64,000 bases of DNA. It comes from Branchiostoma floridae. Its lineage: Eukaryota; Chordata; Leptocardii; Amphioxiformes; Branchiostomatidae. The translations under genes were made by a program, and so were the position numbers. Each line of letters opens with the position of its first letter. The stretch's first letter is position 1. The notes under the pieces were generated by a model that had not been told where the DNA came from, did not search any database, and worked only from the letters and a program-made list of their open reading frames with translations. Location of the stretch: contig NC_049982.1 in assembly GCF_000003815.2 (NCBI RefSeq), forward strand, positions 27,323,737-27,387,736, in the 5' to 3' direction. Positions 48,203-59,384 of the stretch are shown here, in pieces.

Positions 48203-50814
48203 GTCAACACAAGAAGGAGGCAGAGCCCCTGTACAAGTTGGGCAAGGTCTATCTGAGAAGAGGAATCCGGTCAAAGGACGGGGGTGATTTCACCAAGGCT
48301 GCAGCACTCTGTAATGCAGCATTGGTAAGATCAAGTAGAGAAGATATAGAGCAAATAATCAAGAAAATAACAGCAGTATTTGTTAAGGAAGTCCTGAAGA
48401 TCCAACAGAAGGTAGGCAATGATGATACAGAGAAGCACAAATTGATGCTGAAGGTCGATAGGGACTATGTACAACAAGAGATAAGAATAATTGAACAAGA
48501 AGTAGATCCTTATACCCTTGATGACGAGGACCCGAGGATAAAAGAAGTAGAGATGAAGAGGGTGGAAGCAATCAAAGCTTTGTGTGAGACACTGGTTCAT
48601 CATCGTAAAATGTTCATAGCTGGACTTGTAGATGAATGCATAGAGGTAATGGGTCCACCTCCCTGTAAGAACGCCATGATAGGTTTGGGTTCACAAGCCA
48701 CAGGATTGGTAACACCATACTCTGATCTGGAATTTGCCATTTTGGTAGAGGACGATGCGGGGCCTAATGTTAGCTATTTCCGTAACCTCACACATTATTT
48801 GCATCTCAAGGTGATCAATCTGGGAGAAACCATTCTCCCTGCCATGGGGATTAAGTCTCTTAATGATTTCTACTCAGAAGATCCACTAGACAGCTGGTTT
48901 TATGACTCAGTAACACCGCGCGGTTTCGCGTTTGATGGAGCCATGCCAAGTGCCTGCAAAACTCCCTTGGGCAGGGCTAGAATAAGCGAACTTATCCGCA
49001 CACCAAGCAATATGACCAACGTTCTGAAAGAAGACCTTACTCTCCATCTAAAGAAAGGCTACCATCTTGCTAGCATATTGGGAAATGTGTCTTTTATCAC
49101 AGGTGAAAAGGAATTGGTGGATGAGTACAGGTCATTATGGAATCAGCAAATTCAAGACGTTAATAAGAAAGTTCGTCTGGTAATGGCAGTTAGTTTATTG
49201 GGTGATAATTTATCGACTTTTCAAAGCCATGATCTCACTGACGAACTGCGGAATGTCAAGAAAGAAATCTATCGATTTTCTAGCTTTGCCGTATGCTTTT
49301 GTGCGCTGCTTCATAACATACAACCGACCACAATCTGGGAGACTATTCAGGAACTAAAAAACAGTGGAGTCGTCAACAGTGAGAACGCACATCACTTGAT
49401 GGTCCTGGTCAGTATCTCAGCAGAACTGAGGCTGCGGACATACATGAACAATCGTGGTCAGGTGGAAAACATGTCAGCCTTATCTTCAATGTCTAAAGAT
49501 ACGGGCATTGGAGAGAAATTACAAAAAGTGTTTTACATCTCAAATACAAATCAGCTCATGAGATATTACAATACAGAAATACCCCTGAAGCACTTCATTT
49601 CACAGCTGACCGACACTCAGCCGTTCAATGAACCGCCAATCTTCTTTGACAATTCTTCAGAGCTGAAAGCAAAGGTATACAAAAGTATGTGTGATTTCGA
49701 AAATCTAAAGAAATGCTCAGAGCAAACGCTACACAATTATTTATTGAAATATGGTGAAAACACTGTACACAGTGATGTTGTATCTTCACTTGACAAATTG
49801 GCTTTTGCTTCGTGGGCCCTTGGTGATTACGAAAAGGCTGTACGCTATAATGAACAGTCACTACGGATGAGGCGGAGTATCTACGGTGAGGACACTGCAC
49901 ATCCTAATATCGCCACCTCACTTAACAACTTGGGTAACGACTGGAGTCACCTTGGAGATTGCAGAAAGGCGGTAAGCTATCATGAACAGTCACTACAGAT
50001 GAGGCGGAGTATCTATGGTAAGGACACCGCACATCCTGATATCGCCGAGTCACTAAACAACTTGGGTAACGCCTGGGGTTACCTTGGGGATAACAGAAAG
50101 GCGATCGTCTATTATGAACAGTCACTACAGATTAAGCTGAGTATCTATGGTGAGGATACTGCACATCGTGACATCGCCCTTTCATTTTACAACTTGGGTA
50201 ACGCCTGTAGGAACCTTGGGGATCACAGAAAGGCGATCAGCTATCATGAACAGTCGTTACAGATGAGGCGGAGTATCTATGGCGAGGACACTGTACATCC
50301 TGACATCGCCGAGTCACTAAACAACTTGGGTGTAGCCTGGAGTAGATTAGGGGATCGCAGAAAGGCGATTGCTTATTATGAACATTCACTACAGATGACG
50401 CGGCGACTCTATGGTGAGGGCACCGCACATCCTGACATCGCCATCTCACTTACCTGCTTGGGCTTGGCCTATAGAAACCTTGGGGAACACAAAAAGGCGA
50501 TTATCTATTATGAGCAGTCACTACGGATGCAGCGTGTTATCTATGGTGACAACACCGCACATTCTTACATCGCCATTTTACTTAACAACTTGGGTATGAC
50601 CTGGAGTGACCTTGGGGATCACAAAAAGGCGGTCTGCTATTTTGAACAGTCACTACAGATGAACCGGAGTATCTATGGTGATGACAGTGCACATCCTGAC
50701 ATCACCTCCTCACTTAACAACTTGGGCGGAGCCTGGCAAATCCTCGGGGATCACGGAAAATCGATCAGCTATTATGACCAGGCACTAACAGATGATGAGA
50801 AGTATCTATGGTGA
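48203..50814 (+). CDS. Gene D exon 5: nucleotidyltransferase-like domain and first 8 TPR-like repeats, frameshifted
   Basis: The acceptor TGATTACAG precedes 48203. The nucleotidyltransferase-like motif is intact (Asp-Leu-Glu at 48,724-48,732; FAFDGAM retained). After eight repeats, one extra A in CACTAACAGATGATG (about 50,786; CACTACAGATG in other repeats) shifts the frame and gives a stop at 50,812-50,814. Four more repeats and the conserved C-terminal cap continue in the next frame. Nothing else in the exon is damaged, so the shift is either a very recent mutation or an assembly error. If real, the protein loses its last third of TPRs. Confidence 0.8.
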
Positions 50815-51352
50815 GGACAAGAAACATCCTGACATCGCCATCTCCCTTACCAACTTGGGTAACCTCTGGAATGACCTAAGGTATCACAGAAAGGCGGTCA
50901 GCTATCATGAACAGGCACTACAGATGCAGCAGAGTATCTATGGTGAGGGCACTTCACATCCTGGCATCGCCGGCTCACTTATAAACTTAGGTGACGCCTG
51001 GAGTGACCTTGGGGATCACAGAAAGGCGATCAGCTATTATGAACAGTCACTACAGATGAGACGGAGTATCTATGGTAAGGGTAATGCACATCCTGACATC
51101 GCCGCCTCACTTAACAACTTGGGTGCCGCCTGGAGTTACCTCGGGGATCACAGTAAGGCGGTCAGCTATTATGAACAGTCACTACAGATGAGGCGGAGTA
51201 TCTATGGTGAGAACACCGCACATCCTTTCATTGTACAATCGCTTCACAATTTGTGCTCGGCCTCGAGAAAGCTCGGTGATTACGGAAAGGCCATTAATTA
51301 TTTTCTACTTAAAGAACAAATGAAACAGGTCATCACAGCTTCAGATAAGTAA
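50815..51352 (+). pseudogene. Gene D last four TPR-like repeats, out of frame
   Basis: Continues the repeat pattern from the codons at 50,792 in the shifted frame: repeats 9-11 and the terminal repeat ending [12 protein letters not shown] and KQVITASDK, with the stop at 51,350-51,352. There is no internal stop, so this stretch looks as if it is still, or was until recently, under coding constraint. Confidence 0.75.
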
Positions 51353-54300
51353 TTAGCAGCAAATCTTTCCATCCGTAGTAGCTGTTTATGACATTAACTA
51401 TCAAGGAACATCTCACTATACAAATTTTTTCAAAGATGTCAGATTATAGGTCTGAAAAAGCCGTTACATAAGTGGGCATCATGATACAAAATGTAGATTG
51501 TGAAATGAAAGTCATGAATTTTGTTTTTCTTAAATTTGGTTGCTGTACTGAATTTGATTGACTTTGATTGACATGGTTTGATCCGTACTACTGTCAGATT
51601 TGGGCGATGAACAGTTTACTTCCATCTTATTGTGTACGTCTGTTATTGTTGACGACGAAAGACTGTACGCTCGTACAGGGGGTGATGACTGCCTCCCCTC
51701 AAAAACAATGTGCACAACCCAATCTTTCGGGCATAATTATAGAGAACTCAAACCAGTTTAAGCTCACTAAAGAGCTAGTCTCCTACTCGTCGTGACAGAG
51801 AGGGCAGACGCTATGTACAGTATTTACATGTTCATTGTACCGGGGAAATTCCCCTAGCTCTTTTCGACACGCACAATGAACAATGGACCACGGCTTAACG
51901 TCCCGTCCTAAGGACTGCAACCCTTTCCGGTAGCGTGCATGTCGGGTGAGCAACATAGCCGGAATCGAACTCATGACTTCTAGTTCCAGAAGCAGGGCAG
52001 CTAACCACTGGACTACGCACGCTACAGAATAAGCCTTTTATGAATGTCTACCAAAACCAAAACAATTGCGAACATTACTTTGCGGGGAAGGTCTTTTATT
52101 TCATTGCATAAGGAACACGACCCACACATATACAGCTCTGGTCACCCTCTTTTGTCTGTGTAACGCAAACTCCGCTGCCCTGGGTTAGAACTGGCCCCTC
52201 CCCACAGGAGAGTTCGGCTGGATGTTGGGCGGGCCGCGGCCGCTTTAAGTGCGATCTATATTGTTCTCGCCACATACCTGCAGATTTTCAAACGGTCGTT
52301 AACTGTATACGTAGTCAAATGACCACAATGATATCAAGTTTGATGGCTATTGGTAATTATAACATAATATACGATAATATACTTATTTCAGGGTGAGGCC
52401 GAGATCTTGATGATCACCCCTTAAAGTTTAGGGATGAGGTCGTAAAATACGGCTTAAAGATTTCTATGCTGATACAATGTGATGTATCAGACCCTTGTTA
52501 TTGCCGTGAAAGACGTGTTGTTTTTATGTGTTATAGTATAGGTATATGGACATTTTTAACAGCTTGCTACATATGATTATGGGTGGATTTGTATATATGT
52601 CTTGCAAATACAATGTATAAAAACATTGGTAAAAAACATAAAGTAAAGGTTGAAACTTGTAAAATGAAGTTAAATCTTTAGCGTTTTTGGGCGAGGTAAC
52701 TCGGTAATAATATGGGAGTTATCAATATTGAAACCCATAGAGTACTGAGAACAACACCAACAGTGTAATATGATTCTTATACAAATGGCAAAAGGCTATC
52801 GGGTTTATGTCTTCTCTGTGAGAATGAAAATTCTGTTTAAATGTAAGTTATAAGGTAGTCTGCTGAGAATGCACTTTAACGTTTAAGGATGTTGGCTAGA
52901 CTATATATGATGCACCTGTTGTGTTCATTTCATGATCCATTAGACCCTTCTTAGCATGCATTCATATTTCTATTGTGTGGATTAAAGAAATTTGACTATT
53001 TAAACCATACAGTAAAGTAACAGAACCTTATTGTACATAGAAAGTTGCTACTATATCCAGCTTAGTTCAGTCTGATATTTAAGTGGTAAGTTACGATTGA
53101 AGTTCACTTTAATATACGTATGAAAAGATCCCAGTTACACTATATGTGGAGAGATGACTGAAATGTCATATCGTGTACTATGCTATGCTACCTGTAATAA
53201 AAAAAAACGATGGCTTTATTTACAGTCTTTTCCCGAGCCAGTTTTCTGCATGTGCAGATTTGTTGTAAAATACACGTAAAGGGAATCTTTCTTTCAGTAG
53301 CGGGTTGCAATGTGTACATTGTATATTCTGATATTAGATCTTCAAGTGTAACATCATATTTTGATACCACACTTATTTGATTTTATCAAGGAGATTGTAT
53401 GGATAACATTGTCTGGTCACCCGAAAACTAATGTTAGAGCATGCGAAAAAAGAAAATTTATAACAACATATGTCTGAAATTCAAGTGATAACGAAGGTTG
53501 TAGAAATGATAAACCACAATAAGAACTGGATAATAAACATAAGATTATAATTGTTTGTATTGTCTCTGTTTTGGTTTGAAATGTCTATTGCATAGATTTA
53601 TACGGTTTCATTATCGAAAACAAACTAGAGTTCGCCGATACCACACCTCTGTGAAATGATTATTGACTATTATGTTATTATGACTATTATCTTATTATGT
53701 TGTTGATAATGGAAACATTGTCTGTGTCCTCTGTGGTGAACATAACTAGTATATGGCAAATATCGCAGCATCTGCGAAAACGCAGACACCCAAAAACTCT
53801 AGTCGTCGAGAATGGTTACGTATTAATATATCCACAGTTATGCTTATCTGCATTCGACTTATATCAGTAATGCATGCATACATTTTTTAGGAAGGATTCT
53901 TACATCTTGCATGCAGTGAGATCACTACTTGTACATGTTCTATCAACCTTAATTTCCACAATTTGTTACTTGTCTCTGACAACGATCTTCATCCCCACCA
54001 AAGAAAACCTGACACATAAAACGCGTGTGAACTTTTAACTCCTCATGCCATTCCAACTTGCATCTATAAAACATAGGAAGACGTAAGAATTTTGGCACAA
54101 AAAGGGGCGCAGCTTTGCATCCAAGTAGACATCATGCTACTTTAATTTGTAACCATTGAAAAAAATCGCTGAATAAAAAGGAAATCAATTGCTAAAATAA
54201 GACTTCAGTGTAATGTTAGTCACCTTTATCTGCTATCTGGATATCAAGGAGACATATGGATAGTTGCTTCAAATTGTAATGCATTGTATGTACGTTTAAT

Positions 54301-54930
54301 ACAGTATGGTCGAGAAAGTGTTTTTTAAACGGACGAAAATTCCTGGACATTGATATAATCAATAAAATCGAATCAACATGGCTACAAGATAATGCACGGT
54401 GGTGCCGCACTCAAGTAACTTTATTTACATAATCGGCACCTCAAAAACAGAACACTGTAGATATATAGTGATGAGGGCGTCAGATGAATAACCGATATGA
54501 TATATATATAAGTGAAACATTATGCTGACAAGATTGTAGTATGACAAGATGTTAAGTTTGTAGTACTAGTATGACAAGATGCTGACAAGATGTATAACAG
54601 AGGTGCTCACAACAATGAATTATGAAAACGTTTAGTTTAGAGTAGATATATATGGCCTCCTTCGGTCAGTATTGACCTTGTTTTGAGTTTTAATACAACC
54701 GGGGTTTAGTCATAATTTGAGTGTTCGTTTTAGAGAGAGTGCAAAGATGATTCTCTGGGTACGAAATATGCAATAACAGCGTCATATAAAGCATAGGTAT
54801 TAATATAATACATTGATATGATTATGATTTGATTTGATTTATTTAAATTGCAACAATAAGTGATCATAAATGGGATTGTATATCAGCGAACACGAACAAT
54901 CCAAATATGTACAATTTCATCACATTTCAT
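51353..54930. other. Gene D 3' flank
   Basis: From 51,353 to about 53,650 it is nearly the same as the gene C flank, and later parts match gene B's flank. No gene supported. From about 54,060 the sequence is AT-rich and unique in the window. Confidence 0.6.
51890..52025 (-). mobile_element. tRNA-derived SINE, copy shared with gene C flank
   Basis: Same A box, B box and tail as the copy at 41,455, at the paralogous position and in the same orientation. Confidence 0.75.
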
Positions 54931-54939
54931 AGTTATGCA

Positions 54940-55137
54940 TAGCCTGGGTACCATCCTATTTCTACCGGGGCTCCTTACACTCACTTCCCTAAGAAATAGT
55001 CTGGCACTGATCAGGACCCGGCGGTTTGGCATTTGAATATTCGTCCTAGATCCGGCCGGGCGCGCTGATTGGGCCCCATTTTTTTTAGGGAAGTGAGTGT
55101 AAGGAGCCCCGGTAGAAATAGGATGGTACCCAGGCTA
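54940..55137. mobile_element. Foldback (MITE-like) element with TAGCCTGGG termini
   Basis: TAGCCTGGGTACCATCCTAT at the left is the exact mirror of the right end, and the inverted arms run about 52 bases. AGTTATGCA occurs directly before (54,931-54,939) and after (55,138-55,146) as a 9-bp target duplication. It has no coding capacity. Confidence 0.85.
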
Positions 55138-55140
55138 AGT

Positions 55141-55225
55141 TATGCAGTGATCGATACTAATATGTTATGCAGTGATACTAATATGTTATGCAGTGATACT
55201 AATATGTTATGAAGTGATACTAATA
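55141..55225. repeat. Tandem repeat, 21-bp unit, about four copies
   Basis: The unit is GTTATGCAGTGATACTAATAT. It starts from the target duplication of the neighbouring foldback element. Confidence 0.8.
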
Positions 55226-55360
55226 TGATATGACTTGATGCCTCACCCCTAATGTTGGCATTCAATTTGGCACTTAACTGTCGTATTCGATACACAGCTA
55301 ACAGAACTTGATCTCTCAAATACCGCCCATGACCCATATGTTATATTTGTCTGTGACGGT

Positions 55361-55785
55361 CACGGTCATAGACAGATAAATATACACAGTGCAATATAAT
55401 ATCTTGGACCGTCGAAACAGTCAAGCACTCTGGGTGCATCACGTTGTTTCAATAGAAAGCAGTGTGGAACAAATATTATATCACATTTCAAAATATTTAA
55501 ATGCTAAATTTCAATATAGGATAAGCTTTATAGCCCCATTTCGTTTTTGGATTTCAATGGATAAGATTCAGTGTCACGGTCATGTACAGATAAATATACA
55601 CAATGCAACATAAGATCTTGGAACTTCGAAACAAGCACTCTGGGTGCAGCATATTGTGTCAATAGAAAGCAGTGTGAAAAAAATATGATATCACATTTCA
55701 AAATATTTTAGATTATAGTTTTCAATATATGATAAGCGATATAGCTCCATTTTATTTTTGGATTTCACTGGATAAGATAGGATGT
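55361..55785. repeat. Tandem duplication, about 214-bp unit
   Basis: Copies begin CACGGTCAT at 55,361 and 55,575 and share AAGCACTCTGGGTGCA and CAATAGAAAGCAGTGTG. They are diverged, so this is an old duplication. The rest of 55,226-56,135 holds no recognised gene. Confidence 0.75.
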
Positions 55786-56135
55786 AATGCAGTAACACTC
55801 CTACTTTTTTGTAAGATAATACTAGATAACGTTTGGCATAGTGGGGCCCACTGAAATATTGTTTTTTTTATATAACACTAGTTCACCTTTATTTTCTGGT
55901 AACATTTCGGTCAAATGTCAAATTTCGGTATTGTATTGTAAGTTACAGTTCAACTTTGATACAGAAATCATAGTCTTGGTTAAAATAAATACCTTTTCTG
56001 TTAGATATTTTCTCAACGTTGAATCAGAATAAAGTCCATCTACTTTTCCAACTCAACTTTCCAAAATTGTGGACGGGATTTCACCCTTCATTACGCAAAC
56101 CTTATACGATACGTTGTTTCGAAGTGCTGACCACC

Positions 56136-57551
56136 TTAACCGCAGTCAGTGGTGATGATCTCAGGAATCAACCTGTCCGATGATTTCATGGATTCCGGCA
56201 TCCGCAACTCTTCTTCTTCCATCTCCTCCAACTCCTCCCCCGTGTCTTCTTCCTCTTCCTCTGGCGGATCCTCCTCCGTGTTGTAGATGGCATCGAACCT
56301 GGTCACGATGATGGGCACGGGGAGGGAGATGGTGAGGATGCCGGCTAGCGCTAAGAGTGAACCGATGAACTTGCCCAGTCCAGTGGTAGGGTACATATCG
56401 CCGTATCCCAACGTGACCATCGTAACAAGAGCCCACCAGAATCCGTCCGGGATGCTAGTGTACGCTGTACCGGGTACGTTGACTTCTACAAAGTACATCC
56501 CAGCAGCGAACAAGACTATGAGGATTGCCATGAAGAAAAGTAGCATCGCTATGTCGCCGGAACTGTTGGCAAGAGCTTGGCCGATGATTCTAAGTCCTCG
56601 GGAATACCGGGACAGCTTGAAGACTCGGAGGGAGCGAATGACTCTCATGTACCGTAAGACTCTTGCGGCAGTAGCCACGTCTTGTACCTTTGACAGAACG
56701 ATCGCATTCACCACGACCGGTACTATGGAGAACAAGTCGAGGATCCCGAGTTTTGTTCGGACATAATGGAGTACATCCGGACTACTGAAGAGTCGCAGAG
56801 AGACTTCTATCGCAAAGAAGGCTGCAGAGAGAGCCTCTATGACAAAGAAGGGGTTTTTGAACCGCGTCTGTTCCGCAGTAAGGACGTTAGATAAATATGG
56901 GTTAGTTTCTGCACACACGGCTCCTGTTGACAAAAGAGTGAAGAACATACAGAGGTACGAGAATACCTTAGCTTTGAAGAACTCCTCAGGACTACCGTCC
57001 GTCATCTCCCAGATGTTTTTCTGCGTTTTATTCTGCGGAATCTTTCGTACTTTCCCCTTGACGAATCCCTCGTGAGCGCGAATTTCGGCGATGGATTCCG
57101 GATCGATCTCGAAGAATTTCAGCTCGTCCGTGAACACGTCTAGCGGTACTTCAAACGGCCGCGTCAGCGTTCCGTGGGTCTGGTAGAAGGAGAGGATGGC
57201 CTCCGCGCTGGGGCGATGGCGGTCGAAGAAATATTCTCTCTTTACCGGGTCGTAATACTTCTGTCTCTTCTCCTTGTTACCCAGAAGAGTGTTCGGGTAG
57301 CGGTTGAGCGTGTCTAGTTGAGTTTCGATACGCAAGCCGCTGACATTAATGATGACTCTGTTCCTGTGGGCTAAGAGCAGTCTTTGTGGTAACCTTCGTC
57401 TAACCGACGGCGACACGTCCCTCCAGCGGGGCGGCTGGCTGCGAAACCAGGCGGAATAATTCCGTCGGAGCGTCGTTGGCGTTAGCGGTACGTCTCCGTA
57501 CGTACCCGGTACCCCCAGACCACCTCCTGCACCTGACCATATGGCCTCCAT
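56136..57551 (-). CDS. Shaker-type voltage-gated potassium channel
   Basis: A single open frame of 471 residues starting at ATG 57,551. It has an N-terminal T1 tetramerisation domain (about 67-150, with NVSGLRIETQLDTLNRYPNT), S1 near 196-212, S2 near 234-252, S3 near 268-288, and an S4 voltage sensor (297-315) with Arg/Lys at every third position. S5 lies near 332-356, the pore near 371-388 and S6 near 396-417 with a PVP hinge. These features place it in the Kv1/Shaker group, a plasma-membrane K+ channel assembling as tetramers. The selectivity filter reads TLGYGD where most Kv1 channels have TVGYGD. The C tail (426-449) is a run of Glu/Asp. The lack of introns is known for some Kv1 genes. 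It is unrelated to the TPR array. Confidence 0.93.
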   Translation of the reverse strand: MEAIWSGAGGGLGVPGTYGDVPLTPTTLRRNYSAWFRSQPPRWRDVSPSVRRRLPQRLLLAHRNRVIINVSGLRIETQLDTLNRYPNTLLGNKEKRQKYYDPVKREYFFDRHRPSAEAILSFYQTHGTLTRPFEVPLDVFTDELKFFEIDPESIAEIRAHEGFVKGKVRKIPQNKTQKNIWEMTDGSPEEFFKAKVFSYLCMFFTLLSTGAVCAETNPYLSNVLTAEQTRFKNPFFVIEALSAAFFAIEVSLRLFSSPDVLHYVRTKLGILDLFSIVPVVVNAIVLSKVQDVATAARVLRYMRVIRSLRVFKLSRYSRGLRIIGQALANSSGDIAMLLFFMAILIVLFAAGMYFVEVNVPGTAYTSIPDGFWWALVTMVTLGYGDMYPTTGLGKFIGSLLALAGILTISLPVPIIVTRFDAIYNTEEDPPEEEEEDTGEELEEMEEEELRMPESMKSSDRLIPEIITTDCG

Positions 57552-58013
57552 CTTGCCTGTGCTGTTCTCTCTACACAGTGACTATAGGGGAGCTAATTCG
57601 AGAACAGGATGCGTTAACGGTAATAAATATATCCGTAGCTATTTGACCGGGAGTTCGGCAAGGGTTCGGCTTTATTATCATTGCTATGCCGTCCTGTGTC
57701 CCAAAAGGACAACGGATCACTGCCGCAGAGTAACATGATATTCACGCAACGTTGAACAATGTGCGTGAACAGCAATAGATATACTGGGTGTTGGGTGTCG
57801 CAGTGCTCTATACAACAAAAACATGGCGAGGCTCTCGATGAACGACCGTGCAACGACCAAAATTATATTTGTGTGACCATATTCTATGATTATGATTATG
57901 ATCATAATTGGTATATAATGCTAGGTGTGTGATTCAAAAGAGAACAAAATTCCATCCTTTATTCTTTAAAATCCGTTGGACGATCTATGAAATCTTTGGT
58001 CAAGTAGGCTTAA
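57552..58013. other. Upstream region of the potassium channel gene
   Basis: Likely holds the 5' UTR and promoter of the - strand channel gene. I see no clear core promoter and no other gene. Confidence 0.4.
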
Positions 58014-58246
58014 GGTGGTATCTCACTGCACTTGGAGCACCGGTGCGGCACTGCGGGGTTCGAAGATGACTCAACGAATTTCATAGATTAAAAAACGTTT
58101 TGTGTATTTTGTCGTCTTGTAAGTCATACTTTTATGTATTACGCAATATGTAAATTAAAAAAAAAAACGAAAATAACAAAACAGTGCCGCATTGAACGAA
58201 CCCCGCAGTACTGCACCGGTGCCTCAATTGCAGTGAGATACCACAG
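58014..58246. mobile_element. MITE-like element with about 49-bp inverted termini
   Basis: The left end GGTGGTATCTCACTGCA and the right end are inverted repeats that include GCACCGGTGC and ACTGCGGGGTTCG, with a few mismatches. The A/T-rich core does not code. It lies 12 bases before the probable Polinton terminus. Confidence 0.8.
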
Positions 58247-58258
58247 TAGTATGTAGTC

Positions 58259-58640
58259 AGCACGCTGACTATCATTATTCAGGCGGTGCAAGGTGGTGCA
58301 GGTCAGAGGTCAACTATCATTTATTCAGGCATAGCAGGTCAGAGGTCAAATATGATTTATTCAGGTGGTGCAGGTCAGGGGTCAGATATTTTTTTTATTC
58401 AGGCGCAGTAGGTCAGGGGTCACATATGATTTATTCAGGAGCAGGTCAGAGGTTATGTTATGACGGCAAAATCTTGGGGAATAGGTAACTGTTGTTAGAT
58501 CTGGTCATCTGGTCGGGGTGAAATAGGGGTCAGGCCGACCTTTTGATAGACAACCTCCACCACTACAAATGAACCTCCCCCTCCCAAATCGTGAATGACA
58601 TACCCTTATTTGGCCTGGTTCTAAGTCTCTAAGTCAATCA
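58259..58640 (+). repeat. Probable left terminal region of the Polinton
   Basis: Begins AGCACGCTG and contains five loose copies of a unit with GCAGGTCAGAGGTCA and TTTATTCAGG. It shares several blocks with 19,106-19,345. Polinton termini usually begin with AG, which fits, but the matching right terminus lies outside the window, so the assignment is inference. Confidence 0.5.
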
Positions 58641-58670
58641 ATCGGTTGAATCTGCTGAGGTCAGTCTTTA

Positions 58671-59158
58671 ATGGATGCACTGAAAGCACAAACAACAGAC
58701 GTCTTTCGTCAGTTACTATATCACAAAGCCCCAGGCTTGTTTCCTCAACACGTGGCGTGCGTAAAAGTGATACAATGGGTGGATACGATCTCGGCGGACG
58801 AGGAATATGGAAGGATTATTGACAGCTTCATGGACAACGTACCCAACGCGAGGGATGGGCTGAAAACGGTGCTCGAAAAAGTACTGCAAAGAGGAACGAT
58901 TAAACTGGGGTCGACTCGTTACCGCAATGGCTTTTGGCCGTGGACGTATGTGTCAATTCGCACGAACGGTATGAAAGAAATACCGACGCCATCTCGACCG
59001 AGTTAGCAACATTGATTTGCGACTATGCGGGTAACTGGTTGTTACGCCAACGTGGATGGGACGGATGGCTTGACCGTCGGCGGCACGACAAATACCCGTC
59101 ATTTGTGCAATGTCTCTGTTGGCTTCTCACTGCACACGTTTGCATCATCGTGACGTAG
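58671..59158 (+). pseudogene. BCL-2-family-like protein, broken by a frameshift
   Basis: The first frame (58,671-59,006) starts at an ATG with TTDVFRQLLYHK, which resembles helix 1 of BAK-type proteins. It continues through a BH3-like region (IQWVDTISADEEYGRII) and reaches a BH1-like RGTIKLG. Homology then moves to another frame (about 58,922-59,158) with GNWLLRQRGWDGWLD, a good BH2 match, and a hydrophobic tail suited to membrane anchoring. The break lies at about 58,915-58,935. BCL-2 proteins control apoptosis at mitochondria. A viral copy would be expected to affect cell death, but direction and activity cannot be inferred here. It could also be a host gene fragment beside the element. Confidence 0.5.
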
Positions 59159-59384
59159 ATTTTGCAACTGAACACGCCCGAACATGCCCGAGCATGTTAA
59201 AACACGCCCACGAACGGTACGCTGGTTGGCCAGCGCTCGGTGTATGGCTGATTTGCATGAGATGATGAGCTGCACGCTAATTGGTTGGGGCAGGGCAAGA
59301 GGTCCTCATAAAGGCAGACCCGCCGCGATCTAGCGCACCTACGGATCTCCGCCGCCTCGCTGACGACCAAGAACCCGACGAGCC
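59159..59384 (+). promoter_or_regulatory. Upstream region of the PC4-like gene
   Basis: Contains an inverted CCAAT-type site (TAATTGGTTGG near 59,279) and a TATA-like CATAAAGG at 59,308-59,315, about 70 bases before the ATG. Confidence 0.4.
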
